Positions 1 through 11,559 of a stretch of 64,000 bases of DNA are shown here, in pieces. The stretch is taken from positions 71,570,704 through 71,634,703 of the forward strand of contig JAYGXS010000003.1 in the NCBI GenBank assembly GCA_036362985.1, given 5' to 3'. Source of the stretch: Ligula intestinalis. Taxonomy: Eukaryota > Platyhelminthes > Cestoda > Diphyllobothriidea > Diphyllobothriidae. The notes under the pieces are model-generated. The model had not been told where the DNA came from and did no database searches. It was given only the letters and a program-made list of their open reading frames with translations. The position numbers were made by a program, and so were the translations under genes. Positions within the stretch are counted from its first letter, which is position 1. Each line of letters starts with the position of its first letter.

Positions 1-689
1 CAGCTGCAATTAAGCTTACAGTTTTCAAATTAATCCTAACTTTATACTTGCTGTTTTTAAAGGCAACGTTTTCATACTAAACAGAAAAAACTACTCCTAT
101 TATTTCAGTCATTAAAGATTTCCAAAACTGTCCACAAACCACTTAATTTGTATTTCAGTGCTCCACCAGTAACAACTTCATAAGCTTTTGGGAGGAGATT
201 AATAAATACGCCCAGTTTTTTATAAAGCAACTGGCTATGAAGCAACTTTGCATTCCCTGTCAGGAAATAAAAATATTCCTCGCAATAATGCGGGTGGCTT
301 TGGGTCTAACCCGTGGTATCTCCATGTAAATAACCAAATTAATTGAACAATTGTGCCTTCACGAATATCTGTTATCCTATAGACTTATTGACCCACAATT
401 AATGTCGATGAAACTCTAGAAAAGGTGGTGGTGTAAACATGCACTGCTTGATATTCTTACATTGTCAGTTTTCTTTTTGTCAGCAGCAGCAGCGGAAATG
501 GGTTGTAAAGAAATATCATTTTTTTCGAAAAAAATTTGAGGGCTCTTTAGAAATTTTAACATTCTCACTACAGTAGATGACGACAATCATGCAAAATTCC
601 GACATTTATAACAGAGTAATAATCCTTTCAAACTGCCAAAGCTTTGAAAAAATTAAAAACGTTAGGAAAATTTTGAAATAAAAAGAAAT

Positions 690-820
690 AAATAAGGAAT
701 CCTAATTGAAATTGACCCAGTTGTGAAAAATGCATTCCCTTGGTGTGATTCGAACCCACGTCAGCAGACAAGACACCTACGGCCAACGGACTATCAGTTG
801 AGCAAATAGGGCATGGCGAG
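690..820 (-). mobile_element. tRNA-derived SINE copy (SINE-1)
   Basis: Read on the minus strand there is a tRNA-like head with an A-box-like stretch (GCTCAACTGATAGTCCG, near 793-810) and a clear B box (GGGTTCGAATCAC, rc of 749-761). It is followed by TTTTTCACAACTGGGTC, a body segment found after several other heads in this window. This is the usual layout of a Pol III transcribed SINE. The decayed stems argue against a working tRNA. The minus-strand upstream side (830-950) carries a module shared with two other copies. Confidence 0.75.
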
Positions 821-829
821 AGCGGTGAA

Positions 830-950
830 TTCAATCATATTTGGTGAAATTAACCCACTCAGCGTATTGCACGTATAGAATCCACCAATACGGATACAGA
901 AAGCTGACGGCTTAGGCAGGATTTCCTAAGCAATCATTTAGAATTCACCA
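830..950 (-). repeat. SINE 5' module, copy in front of SINE-1
   Basis: The minus strand reads TGATTGCTTAGGAAATCCTG and continues to the SINE-1 tRNA-like head. The same block, in the same position relative to a head, occurs on the plus strand at about 1165-1300 and 29040-29175. I take it as part of the SINE that precedes the internal promoter, or as one half of a dimeric SINE. Confidence 0.5.
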
Positions 951-1004
951 AAGTGACTACCTGTCGCAGTGAATTATTACCAGCGGCGTGGCACGGCTCT
1001 ACGC

Positions 1005-1050
1005 GTGCCCTCGTAGCTCAATCGATAGAGAGCTAGCTCAGAAGAAGATT
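1005..1050 (+). mobile_element. Truncated tRNA-like SINE head
   Basis: CCTCGTAGCTCAATCGATAG matches the start of the complete head at 29178 and supplies an A box, but no B box follows. After about 1050 the sequence turns into a PLE-type 3' end on the other strand, so the SINE appears cut off by or fused to that element. Confidence 0.5.
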
Positions 1051-1080
1051 TAATCACTGGAACAAGGACTTTGTTTTCCT

Positions 1081-1117
1081 GACGTTTCGGGTAACCTCGA
1101 GAAATCTTAATCATAGG
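1081..1117 (-). other. Decayed PLE 3' end with partial hammerhead-like core
   Basis: The minus strand reads CCTATGATTAAGATTTCTC, then a short spacer, then CCCGAAACGTC. This is the arrangement seen at the ends of the other PLE copies (a CTGATGA-like block, a stem, then GAAAC). The first core block is badly eroded (CTATGAT). No PLE coding sequence was recognised beside it. Confidence 0.4.
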
Positions 1118-1164
1118 TGATGATAACACAGTCATGGTCATACGCAGATAGGGATAGCTGTATT

Positions 1165-1300
1165 GGATTCTAGATGATTGCTTAGGAAATGCTGCTTGGA
1201 CAGTTAGCTTGCTCTGTGCGTAAGTGATGATTCCTTATGTGCAGCAGGCTCTGCGGCTAAATATACCCCCGTGTGATTATATTTTATGGTTTTGGCGTGT
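1165..1300 (+). repeat. SINE 5' module, copy in front of SINE-2
   Basis: It starts with GATGATTGCTTAGGAAATGC and runs into the tRNA-like head at 1301. It aligns along its length with 29040-29175, including a late GTGATTATATTTTATGG block against GTGATTTAATTTATGG. See the finding on the SINE 5' module. Confidence 0.5.
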
Positions 1301-1425
1301 CTTTGTAGCTTAATTGGTAGGGCGTTGGCTTTACCGAAGCCTCCCACGCTGTTGTAGGTTCAAATTTCAGAGATTTGCAATTTTCTTCAATAAGCTTAAT
1401 CGAGTTACTCTAATCTGCCAAACAT
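1300..1425 (+). mobile_element. tRNA-derived SINE copy (SINE-2)
   Basis: The A box TAGCTTAATTGGTAGGGCG (from 1305) and B box GGTTCAAATTT (1358-1368) have normal tRNA spacing. The body ends with TAATCTGCCAAAC, which recurs at the 3' side of the SINEs ending near 1700 and 29310. A Pol III promoter is therefore visible, with one mismatched B-box end. Confidence 0.75.
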
Positions 1426-1560
1426 TGAACACCGTAATGTGAAAAGTAGCAACTTCCGTAAACATGAAATGGTGCTCTTTTTGTGACTGTAAAAGGCAAA
1501 TAGAATTGACGAGTGAGCTTTTAAACATATCTTTTCTGCCTTTTCTGAAAAGTTCATTTC

Positions 1561-1705
1561 GTCAAACGGTTAGCGGTTAGAGCGTTGGCCGCCGGTTAAG
1601 GCATTTTGTGATACGCGAGTTCAAATCCTGCCAAATGCCTCCAGTTTTTTCACAATTGGGTCCAATCAAATAAAGCAAATCTACCAAACCTCCTAATAAA
1701 CAAGA
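1561..1705 (+). mobile_element. tRNA-derived SINE copy (SINE-3)
   Basis: The A box is TAGCGGTTAGAGCG (1571-1584) and the B box GAGTTCAAATCCTG (1618-1631). The shared body TTTTTTCACAATTGGGTC and tail CTACCAAACCTCCTAATAA follow. This is the best-preserved full order of head, body and tail on the plus strand in the first 2 kb. Confidence 0.8.
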
Positions 1706-4700
1706 TTTAAATGTAGCATTCGTCTGCAAAATGCTGTCCGATTTCGAAATTCCCTTAAAATATTCAGGCTTAACTGCTGGTATGAATGTTGACCTTGACA
1801 TTGCATGAGCTAAGTCAACCACGTTACCTGTCAGTTTGCAATTATTTGTTAGATGAATAGGTTGGAACAGGGCAAAGAGCACAGGAAGTGCACACTTAAC
1901 TGATGTCGTGCAGTCCACTAGCTCTGGTTTAGCCATGAACCATCGTCACATATTTATATACCTTAAATCTCAAAAGGAAACAGGCCATGTGAGGGAAATG
2001 CACTAAACGCGTGGGCGGATCTATCGTGATTGAAGATACATTAATACTTCGCGATTATACTGATACGTCTTCAAGCTTGCTTTAAATACTTTAATTCCGT
2101 ATATCACGCATCAAATATTTCTGCAGCATCAAATAGTCCGCTATTTTTTTGCTCAGTTATGGACAGGTACAACATAGAAGCAGCTTTCACCAGTTCTCTT
2201 CTCATTGAATGTTCGTTTTCTGTTTCTTCGGGGATAATAAATACACAGGATGCACTTCAATCCTTTGTTCCATAAAAATGCCAAAAGCTAGTGATTTCCT
2301 GAAAATTATGTTGTATTCCAATATATGTACAAGTCAACTATCCATATGGTAAGTGCCCTTTCTTTGTTCAAATAAAATTTTAAGTATGGATTTTCATGAC
2401 TGAAGTAAAATGCACTATCTCGCAGAGTATTTTTCGAACGACGATTCCAGAACCTCATTTCGTCAATGCTAATGAAAGTTTTCAACTGCAGTCAATCCCA
2501 CTGTTAGTCATTAATGATGGCCTTCTGTTTACAGTAGAATATTTGTACTTATGAAACCTAAAGGAAAGAGAATGTTTATTAATTGAACATTGTACTATGT
2601 CTGTTGATCTACGTTCTCTTATATTATTTCAAAAATATAAGTAAACCTTGGAAATGATTTGAGGAAGTAATTTTACAATACTCATCCTGTAGGTGGCCAG
2701 TTGACATTGTTTCTAGACCTTGAAAAGTAGGCATCGTAGACGTCACATTTACATCTGATTAATACAAATAACTATTTTCACAGCAAATAACTTCTAAATG
2801 GATGTACGACGAATTAAATTTGCGACCCGAACAAAACAGCAGAGACCAAAATAATGAATTTATTTTTACACCACGATTGCACACCAATCTTTCACCAAAT
2901 AGCTGAAACGAATAATTTCAATAACATACTTAAAGTTTCCTTTGGTTACATATGACAGTCGCACAAACATTTCTTTCAGAATATTTTAAATGTTAAAATC
3001 CGAAAGGCTTTTTGGGCGTTCTCTTTGACTCACCGATTATATCGGTGCAGTTCCTAATAAATGAGGCATACGCCTAATTAATGGCAACGTGGTTGCAGAT
3101 ATGCCCTGCAAATGACATAAACAGTCTGTTGGTTGACGCCCTGAAGAGCAGAAAAATAGTTTTGCACTTTTTTTACTGAAAAGCCAGAGTTTATTTGAGA
3201 TTCTGGCATGTAGATATGGCTTTAATATTACTCCAACTAGGAAGAGGAAAGAAAGTTAATCAACCTGTTTTGCAATCTCAGAACTTTTTGCACGTATCTG
3301 TTGCCCTGACTTGAGTGTGCATGTGGATTTTATTTTGATAATGATATGAATGCATTTAATTATTTTAGGTTTTAATTCAAATTCAAATTATCTTATGATT
3401 ATGTTTAAACATAAGTGCTTATAGCATGGAATTTCAGTTAATTAAATCAAACGGCAAATTTTTTTGTTCTTAGTTAAAAATATAAGAAAATATATGGTAA
3501 AGTAAGAGGTAAAACTGTTCAACATTTTTGCATTTATGTGGTATTTTAAGATATTGAATTATTGTGATCATTGTTTACCAAATAAGGCCGTTGAACTTTT
3601 TAATAAATAACCATTTTGAAAGGATTGTGGGAAAGGCTTTTAAACTTCTAGAAGGTCAATAAATAGCATCACCGTTTAGCCACTAATATGACGGATATAA
3701 TAATATTTTTATCAAGAAAACTTTATCCATTGTCATAAGTCATATAATGGCAGATAACTTTATTTTACCTTCTTGGCCTGGAACAGTTAAAATGGCTGTA
3801 TAATTGGTTTCTAACGTTTGATCCACCTTCGCCGCCCTGGCCGAAGGAAATCATTGGTTCATTTAAGAGACCTTCAAAATGCTCGATGTAATATACATAA
3901 AAATACCCGGTGGTTTAAAATTCAACTAACCAAGCAAAATTCCACAAACTTTAGACTCTAAAATTGTGGTTCACTTACTTTAGACTCAAAAGGGTACCGA
4001 TTTCCGAATATGCTGACATAGATTTCAAAATAGGTGTCAATGTCTCTCTCAGCATGTAGGGAAGTCACTTATATAATCATATGACTTCACGGCACAAAGA
4101 AGCTAATATATCCACCAATAGAAATGTATCCACATGAGTGACGAAGTATGCGCACATTTCTAGACAACAACAAACGAATGTGAAGGGGATTAAAACGCAC
4201 CGACTTACATGCGTCATGAGTGCAAACATTGGGAAAAATATTGTGTTATTCCATGCATAAAATGGACAAAGCAAGAACCCTAACGAACCAACGTTCAACA
4301 TCATCTTTATATATTACCACCGATAAATATCTACCTCAATTTAATGAAATATGCAAAATGACATTTATTTAACTGCTTAATCTCCGCCTATGTGCTTCAG
4401 TTTCACTACTCGCTGTTCATTGAGCTAAAGCCATGAGAATTTGACTTAATTGCACAAAAAAGTTACTTCTATTCGGTAACATGCTAAGAGGCTGGCGAAA
4501 AAATACCCAGCACATGTATCTCTCTACATGCCATTTCCTATGCATCAAGATAATCTAACGAAGGATTACTAGTTGGCTTCTAAAGACGATGGGGTTCGGT
4601 CTTGCAACCTCCGTGAATTCTTTTTGGCATTCAATGCTGAATCAAAACTAGCTGACAATATATATTCTAAACGGTTTCTGTTATTGTAGCTTATAACTAG

Positions 4701-6814
4701 CACATAATGTGATGCGGACTATACATAGACACAAAATGGTGGACATAATTGAAGAGGGAAGGGGACATGCACAGCGAAGACTTGAGGTAAATTGGTCGTT
4801 GCTAACACAAAAAACTTCTGAAATTTTGCTCTTTAAAACATGATAGGAAACCCCGTTGATATACGCTTGCATCTCATATTCCTTTCAAAGTACAATGAAA
4901 CGAAAAACGAAAAATATTTTCAACCCATGGTTTGTGCCAATATTGACGAATGTTTCTGCCATGGACTAAAATGTTCAATTTTCTGATCGTAAGTACCTTT
5001 TTAACTATCTTTGATTACGTTCTGCATTTACAATGTTTAGCAGAAAGGCTAAATAACTGCTAAATATTTTTTAATGGTCAGTTTTATTACAGGGGTGTTT
5101 CTACCTTACCTTTTGTTGGAAACTTTATCATCTAAGGATATCTCAGTAAAGCCTTTAAAGCTAGCATCGCTAATGGATGGGGGCTTTTTTGTTGTTGGCT
5201 TAGAAATTATAGATATCGTAAGCCAAGACATTCCCATTAGGCATTATAACTCGTTTATAGACAAACGATTATGAGATTTAAAACTGCTCTTTTTAAAGCT
5301 ATAATATATGTTCTTTTAAAAATAAAACTTAAATCTATATCTTGCTTTGATTATATTGAATTTAAATATAAAGGTCCAAGTTGATAAAAAGTATTTAGGC
5401 AAATATTTCTCCAGAGGACAGCAAGGATAACTTTACAGATGTGGTTTGTAATTATCCTCAGCACAGAAAAAGCCATCATCTAGCGCATTAACTTTTTGAA
5501 TAATGTAGTTACCAAAAAATTGAAAAAATAATTTTGAATGAAAAACGTGTGTTTTTCAGGACTTGTCGAGCGAATAAATGAAATAAATTAAGTTTTATTT
5601 CATATTTTAGACGTCTTATTACCTTTTGTATTAGGTAATGAAACGAAAAAGTTGCCTTAGTAACTTAAAGGATGGTAAATGCTGCACTGGGTACCAAAAG
5701 GTAGAGAAATGTTGATATATTTTCCTTCTGTTTCTACATAATTTCAAGGCTCTCCTAAATTTACAGCTTTTCGGTTTCTTATTCTGATCTCGTAATGGAT
5801 AGTATCCACCGAAAACACCACAGATAAAATTTTCAAGTAAATTTTGGTACTTTTTCATGACATTTCAACTAACTGATTATTGACCTTTTTTGCATAACCC
5901 CTAATACCTGAACACTTTTTTGTTACTCATAAACGACTAATTCAGCTCTTAGACAATAAACACAGAAAGTGCTTGCTAACTTGTATGTCCTTGTCAGCCA
6001 AAATAATTCAGACGTTCTTAATTTTACTCGTCGTTGCTAAGCCAAGCAACCCGTTGCTGACGAAAATTGGAAAAGTAAGCGTACTGTGATATTTATTGCG
6101 TGTTTATTTGCCTAATTCTATAAAACAGTCATTTCTGGAGAACGCAGAATCTTAATAAGCAGTTTTTGTCAAACCTATATGTATGATGGTGTTTGGGGTC
6201 CTTGAGTTTGTTCATGGTGTTAAAATGCATGAAACTCGGTGCACGGGACCTAAACTAAAACAATGTGTTCAACAAGTACGACCAAAATTGCTGTTTATTT
6301 GTACTGAAACAATTGGGGGGGGGTGAGTGTGCATTGAGTTTAGGATCTTAATTGATGAGCAGGATGTAATTGATCAATTTAAGGTCTTCATTGAGCCCAT
6401 ATAAAAGTACTGATTTTAAACAAGCAAGCACCTTTTATTAAACTTTATGTTAATTTGAAGTGCTTGGTTGTGATATCGAAAGGTGGTTTTATAATTTTTA
6501 ACATCATCCTCACAATTCCGCTGGCTTCTGGATTTCAGATGTGCACGAATTTACTGAAACTTGTAATTAATTGGCCCAAAATATTCTATAAAAGCAAAAT
6601 ATCTGAGTCGTTACTGATTTACGGTGGCAGGTATTACAATACTCGGTTAGTATCATATAGACCCTCGATAATAAAAAGTAGGGGAGGCTTCGGCACAAGT
6701 GAATAATTTCTTCTACCGGGCTTGTTCAACAGGACGGACGATCCCGACCCCATGCAGAATAAATGCAAAATTTCTGAGGAATCCTCAAAAATCTACTATC
6801 TAGACAAATAAACA
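1706..6814. other. No recognisable gene; AT-rich unassigned DNA
   Basis: All six frames are broken by stops; open stretches are short (at most about 80 codons) and none resembles a known family. I see no clear repeat arms here apart from low-complexity AT runs and a G9 tract near 6315. The segment could be intergenic, intronic or old unrecognisable transposon DNA. Confidence 0.5.
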
Positions 6815-6920
6815 ATGAAGTTTCCCAATTGTGAAAACGTCGTGACCTCAGTGGGATTCGAACCTACACCAGCAGCAAGGGCTTTAGAGCAACCCATGCT
6901 CTACCAATTGAACAACGAAT
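6815..6920 (-). mobile_element. tRNA-derived SINE copy (SINE-4)
   Basis: The minus strand shows A box TTGTTCAATTGGTAGAGCA (rc of 6898-6916) and B box GTAGGTTCGAATCCCAC (rc of 6852-6868). The GTTTTCACAATTGGG body follows. The B box is nearly perfect, so this may be one of the younger SINE copies here. Confidence 0.8.
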
Positions 6921-7787
6921 TCACACCAAAAGTCGTGAATTTATTCAAACATGAGATGACTTGGCATACATTAAATACATACTTAAATACATACTTGACG
7001 ACTCACAAAATAACAGAAAGCCTCTTAACTGTAGAATTATGATTTTTCTCAATCGGATCTAAAGCCGCATTATGCAGACCCTGTGGATGTTATTGGCAGA
7101 ATCAATGGCCAGTTGCTGAAACGCTTAAAGATGCTACATGTAAAAGCATTTAGTTTCTGTCTCAAACACTTGTTCATCTACATGTAAACTTCCAATTTTT
7201 GGCGGCAATTTAAAAGACAGTGATTTTTGCCTCTGTTCGTTTAGGTTCTCCTGTTTTCTTTAAGACACTATTCCACGACATTTATCACGTTCTACGTTTA
7301 TTTCTTTAGATTTAAGCACAAACTGCAGTGTTCAGATATCTGACTCATGTGAGTCCGTCTTACCACGTCTTTCGAATATTCACCCAAATTTGCAGCATTT
7401 GCTGCTAACCAAAAACCAACTTAAAATCCAAATTCTAATTGCTGCCTAAAAAACTATTTCGCTTCGAAATGCTATGCTAACTTTAGCTGAAAATTTTTAA
7501 CTAGATAAGAATGTTCTAGCATTTTACCTACCTTCCAGCTGTATTCAATTCTCGTTTACTCATTTCGTTCCTCCGTGAACTTTTGGGTCTATATCTGGCA
7601 AATCTGGGCATTGTGTTTTAAATTCCCAATTCTTTGGACAGAATTACCATAAAACTTTGCCTTAAATGACAGCCGATGGAGGTTTGTGGTTTATTAAAAG
7701 ATGTTATGTTGTGTTCTAGCCGTTTTGCTGCTTTTATTTCACTTAAAAGGTGAAAATTAGAAGAAAAAATAATTAACTAAGTGCTTT

Positions 7788-7855
7788 TTCACAATCGAAC
7801 CCTGGACATCCTACATAGAAATGCTGTATATCCTACCACTGCCCTACTTCCCTCC
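7788..7855 (-). mobile_element. tRNA-like SINE head
   Basis: On the minus strand GTAGGGCAGTGGTAGGAT (A box) and CCAGGGTTCGATTGTG (B box) lie about 30 bases apart, with an intervening arm that could pair as an anticodon stem. The run into GTGAAAAAGC resembles the TTTTCAC start of the SINE body. I see no intact acceptor stem or tail. Confidence 0.6.
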
Positions 7856-8170
7856 ATTATCTCAAACGCTCCAACATCAGTTATATTGTCTTATTATACT
7901 GCCTTATTGTCACCATGTTCCACTTGACTCTTTATAACTTATATACGGAACGCTTTCAATACGCAAATACATCTCACATCTGTTCCCGTGATCACCTTCG
8001 TTGCTACTATTTCCAAAACCAGTTTTTCAGCTTACCCATTAAAAAATTACTTCGTCAATCTACTACCCCTGAAACACTTATGGTTTCTGTCTTTTCCTTC
8101 TGCCTCTGTTCCTTGAGGCAACAAAACAACTATCTACGTTTTGGAAGATGAATTGGCGAATATACGTTTG

Positions 8171-8190
8171 TTTTCGATAATTCTCATCAG
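8171..8190 (-). ncRNA. Hammerhead-ribozyme-like core at PLE-1 3' end
   Basis: The minus strand reads CTGATGAGAATTATCGAAAA. It has the CUGAUGA core, a two-base-pair stem (GA with TC around ATTA) and GAAA. PLEs are known to carry minimal hammerhead motifs. Core bases are intact here; a cleavage-site strand was not established. Confidence 0.55.
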
Positions 8191-8345
8191 GCCTTTACAT
8201 TTATAGGGTAATTAAGTAAATTGACTATGCGGGTTAGTAGAAAAAAGGAAGGACGGTTGTCAGGGGAGGGGAATGGGGGGGGGGGGCTCGAAATGGGGTC
8301 AACATTTGATCTGCGTTAGGAGGAGCTCGTAGTCGGTTGAGGTGT

Positions 8346-8948
8346 TCAGCCGCTGGCTGTTGGATTAGCAGCTTTTGACCATGGTAACTGTGGGGCCGCG
8401 ACGAAATTCTTTTGGGCGCAAAGGATGGGTCGGCGTAGCCTGATTGCGGCCGCTTCTGCCGTAGCCAAGAGACGCTGTCCAAGAAATTTTGAGTAGCTTG
8501 AGGGTACCTTGTAGATAACTGGGAAGGCCTCTTTGGCATCCACGCGATGGTCAGAGTCTACCAGATGCGCTAGAATGGAACTGTTAACACCCTTAAGTTG
8601 ACCCTTTCCTAACCATGCTGGGATGTGGTCTCGGACTCTTTTGGACAAACGCCAACTCGTGCGACTAATGTATCCCGCCCCACAGGAACAGGTAAATGAA
8701 TATATGCACATGGATGTGGTCTGGGCTGGCAATTTGTCCTTGATCTCTCCGTATAGGATGGGAGCGGTGGAAAAGAGTACGTGGGCGTTGGCTGCTGGGA
8801 AGGTGGTTGCTACAGCTTGACTCAGGCGCCTCCTTAGAAGTACATTTATTCCGTTTGTATCATACCTTTGAAGGCAGGTTTTTTCACTTGAAACAAACTC
8901 CTTATCTTGCCCAGTTTTGACAAAACACAAAACCTGAAACAAAACCAA
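8346..8948 (-). pseudogene. PLE GIY-YIG endonuclease C-terminal fragment (200 codons open)
   Basis: The open frame covers the linker behind the reverse transcriptase and the GIY-YIG nuclease of a Penelope-like element. Residues 82-97 hold the IYSFTCSCGAGYISRT block (the GIY and YIG strands, with YIS in place of YIG), followed by WRLSKRVRDHIPAW. A conserved DHRV block sits near 133-136, and ATAEA near 162-166 contains the glutamate expected to bind metal. The frame closes soon after a proline-tryptophan typical of this family. The Cys-Gly-rich loop is characteristic of PLE nucleases. No start codon context or RT domain is present, so this is a remnant even though the frame is open. It is the best-preserved protein relic of the window. 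Confidence 0.8.
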
Positions 8949-9030
8949 TACTGGCTGCAGGTAAAGGAGTTTGTTTTAGGTTTTTTTCCGGTCTTCGAGG
9001 TGTTGGAAGGCGCCCAAGAGGTGCATTACC

Positions 9031-10476
9031 AACTCTTTACAATGGCTTTAAACTGGCATACGTTTATTACGTTCTACGTTTTATTAGCTTGAATTATAGG
9101 CTTGCAGATCACAGACAAACAAATAAATTTTGGTTTCCAAATCCGTAAAAAAAGTGAACGTACTATCCAAATGGGGAGGTCAGAAATTTATCTTTTGCTG
9201 AGCAGAATATCGTTAGTTTATTGTTTGTGCCACAATCACGAGAGCCAAGAAAATGAACAGAAACGCAGGATAATATAATTACTTGCAGTTTCGGATTTGC
9301 AAACTAATATCTATTTTTTGCTCACACATTTTGCGATGCGATCGACGTTAACCCAATAATACTATCTCAAATAGTAGAAATCATATACTTCAGTAAAGAA
9401 GTGCATTTTGCTTTGCTTCTTTTTGTCCTTATTAAAGGATAATGTGTTTTCATTATCATCAGCGCAATTTATTATTAGAATGCAATATTAAAAGGTCATA
9501 TGAAAAATGAATAAAAATTAAAAAGCATTGATCTGTAACCAGCAAAATAACTCCGGGCAAACTTTATAGCATGCATGGATAGGTACTCCCGTTTAAATAT
9601 TGCGGCCTTCATTTTCTGAAAAAAATGAAAACTTTTTGCCATCGTTTGGTTTTTTCCAGAGCGATGTTTTGTCTCAAATGGCCTGAGGCTTGTAAACTGT
9701 TTTGCTCTTCAAACAACGTAAACACTATTTATTATTAGAGATTAAATGATGCAGTGGATTTTTCAAGATGAAGAAAGATGACAAACAAATAAACCCTTCC
9801 ATAACAAACCATAAAGGGAAGAAACTTTATCCTATTTATTTTAAAAGACGGGAGACAAAGGATTGAACGCCCGATGATAACATAGACCTAAAGTACTGCA
9901 TAACGTCTTTGGAGTCAACACTCCTACGCAAATTTTTAGTGCATTCGTGAAAATGTATTGCTGTCGATGAGCTTGGGCTATTGCTTGGTCAAATTTACTT
10001 TGAACTTACGATTGTCAAGACTTCTAGATTGAGAAATTCTCCAAACATTTTACCGTCTAATAAATTCACAAAATGTTTTTTCCACAGATGACGGACTGGG
10101 CTTTACGCATGTGTTCATCTAATAGCATATCTAGGTTGATAATGAAAGTCCACAGAATATGCCTGTTGTATGAATACCGTGGCCAAAAAAGCCCTTCAAT
10201 TCAGTTCATTGAGAAATATTTTTGCTCATTATCATTTCTGAAACTGCAGTTGGACAGAAGAAAGCGCATATTCTACAAACACCATTTTTGTTGTTAAGAG
10301 TATTTCATTTTAACCCAAACCTAAACACATATCTACGCCATAGTTATGCGACATAATATGAATGTATTAAAGCGAATTTCTCGTGTCGGCCCCATCTTAT
10401 GCATCTACTGCCCGTGACCTATAAAACATGGAGTATTGAGAATTAGGAAAATTCATGATCTAAACATGTTACTATA
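9031..10476. other. No recognisable gene
   Basis: AT-rich sequence with short open stretches only. A weak B-box-like site (GGCGTTCAATCC on the minus strand near 9871) was considered and not accepted as a SINE. Confidence 0.45.
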
Positions 10477-11449
10477 GAGTATGGCCTACGATTCGCGCAA
10501 CATGCCAAAATTTGCGAAAGATTGATTCGCTCTCGCTAAAAGGCATTAAGTAAAATTGGAATATTTATTATCATAAAGAAATTAGTCAAGTCCCATCAGT
10601 CACAATACGATGCCAACTTTTTAACAAACTTCCTTCTGGTGGCAAACAAACTCAAACAATGGCTACTTAACTATTTTAGATTTTTATCAATGATTTTAAC
10701 TGCTTTCATAAATTAAAATATATTTTGTGGAAAGCTAGCAGGAAATAGTCTTTCTTGTAAAACGTTGGTAGAAAATAACACTGTTCTTAATTTTTTTAAA
10801 TTAAAGATACGTTATCTTACAGTTCTTAAAATATAACTATTTATTAAAAAAATTACGATTATGAGGCGCTGATTTATAATACATTGTATGCATGAATTTA
10901 TCAATGTTGTCTTCAATGTGTTCAGCCTGATCAACACTTATTGCAGCATATCATAAGAACTACATGACTTCTTCCTTCAACCGTAGTCAAAAACGTACAT
11001 ATCCTTAATCAGGGTTTACTTAGTGTGGTGTTTGTACTTAGGTTAATTTGTCGGTAGGCTTTGAAATCACTCGGCAATTCAAAAACTTATTTTAAAAAAT
11101 GAAAGATGCACCATCTTAACGCAGAAAATTTAACCAGAGTGGATTTGCTATCAAATGAGTAGAAAAAAGAACTTTTCGTGTATTTTGTCCATAAAATAAA
11201 TTAAAATTTACGAAGGCAGTCAAAATCAATCAGTAAAAGCATACTATTACATAAGCAATTTTGCAGCAGATACTGCTTTATAGCTGCTAGAACAAAGTTC
11301 GCGAAAAAACCCGCATAATGTCGTGACTGAAATGACTAAGAAATAAGGTACGCAATAGTCAGTATTTCAACCTTATTCAATGCCGATAACTGAGTGAGTA
11401 TCAGAATTGCACAACTGTTGGCATGTTGCAGGAATTCTGAGCCATACTG
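10477..11449. mobile_element. Non-autonomous long-TIR DNA transposon, family A copy A1
   Basis: Two inverted arms of roughly 330 bp surround a unique centre of about 300 bp. The ends read GAGTATGGCC on the left and (as reverse complement) CAGTATGGCT on the right; each is flanked by TA (10475-10476 and 11450-11451). Sub-terminal blocks such as CAACATGCCAAAATTTGCG occur in both arms. TA target duplication and CAGT-like ends are typical of the Tc1/mariner superfamily. There is no transposase frame, so it depends on an outside enzyme. The centre also aligns with copy A3 (GGCAATTCAAAAACTT against GGCAATTCGAAAACTT), showing a true family rather than chance pairing. Confidence 0.8.
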
Positions 11450-11559
11450 TAGGTATAGTTCTGCAAATCCAGCAAACAACTCATGTTGAAATTGTACTTC
11501 ATAGTTAAGCGTATATCTGGACAGGTTATTTCGATCAACTAAGAAGATTTAATAATATG

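Larger units (their letters stand above)
8155..9030 (-). mobile_element. Penelope-like element, 5'-truncated (PLE-1)
   Basis: This is a 3'-end fragment of a Penelope-like retroelement. It comprises a C-terminal GIY-YIG endonuclease region (coding relic at 8346-8948), a 3' untranslated part with a G-rich run near 8276-8287, and a terminal hammerhead-like motif (8171-8190). PLEs insert by target-primed reverse transcription and are often truncated at the 5' side, which fits. The reverse transcriptase domain proper is missing; beyond about 9030 nothing PLE-like is legible. Its final bases (TGTAAAGGCCTGA...) match the isolated ends at 43.6 kb, so these belong to one subfamily. Confidence 0.8.

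Noticed and set aside
8234..8539. 101-codon minus-strand frame rich in Pro and Arg
   Set aside because: It overlaps the PLE-1 nuclease relic in another frame and its untranslated end; its composition comes from the G-rich run.
9850..9915. tRNA-like SINE head on the minus strand
   Set aside because: A B-box-like GGCGTTCAATCC is present but the A box and arm spacing are not convincing.
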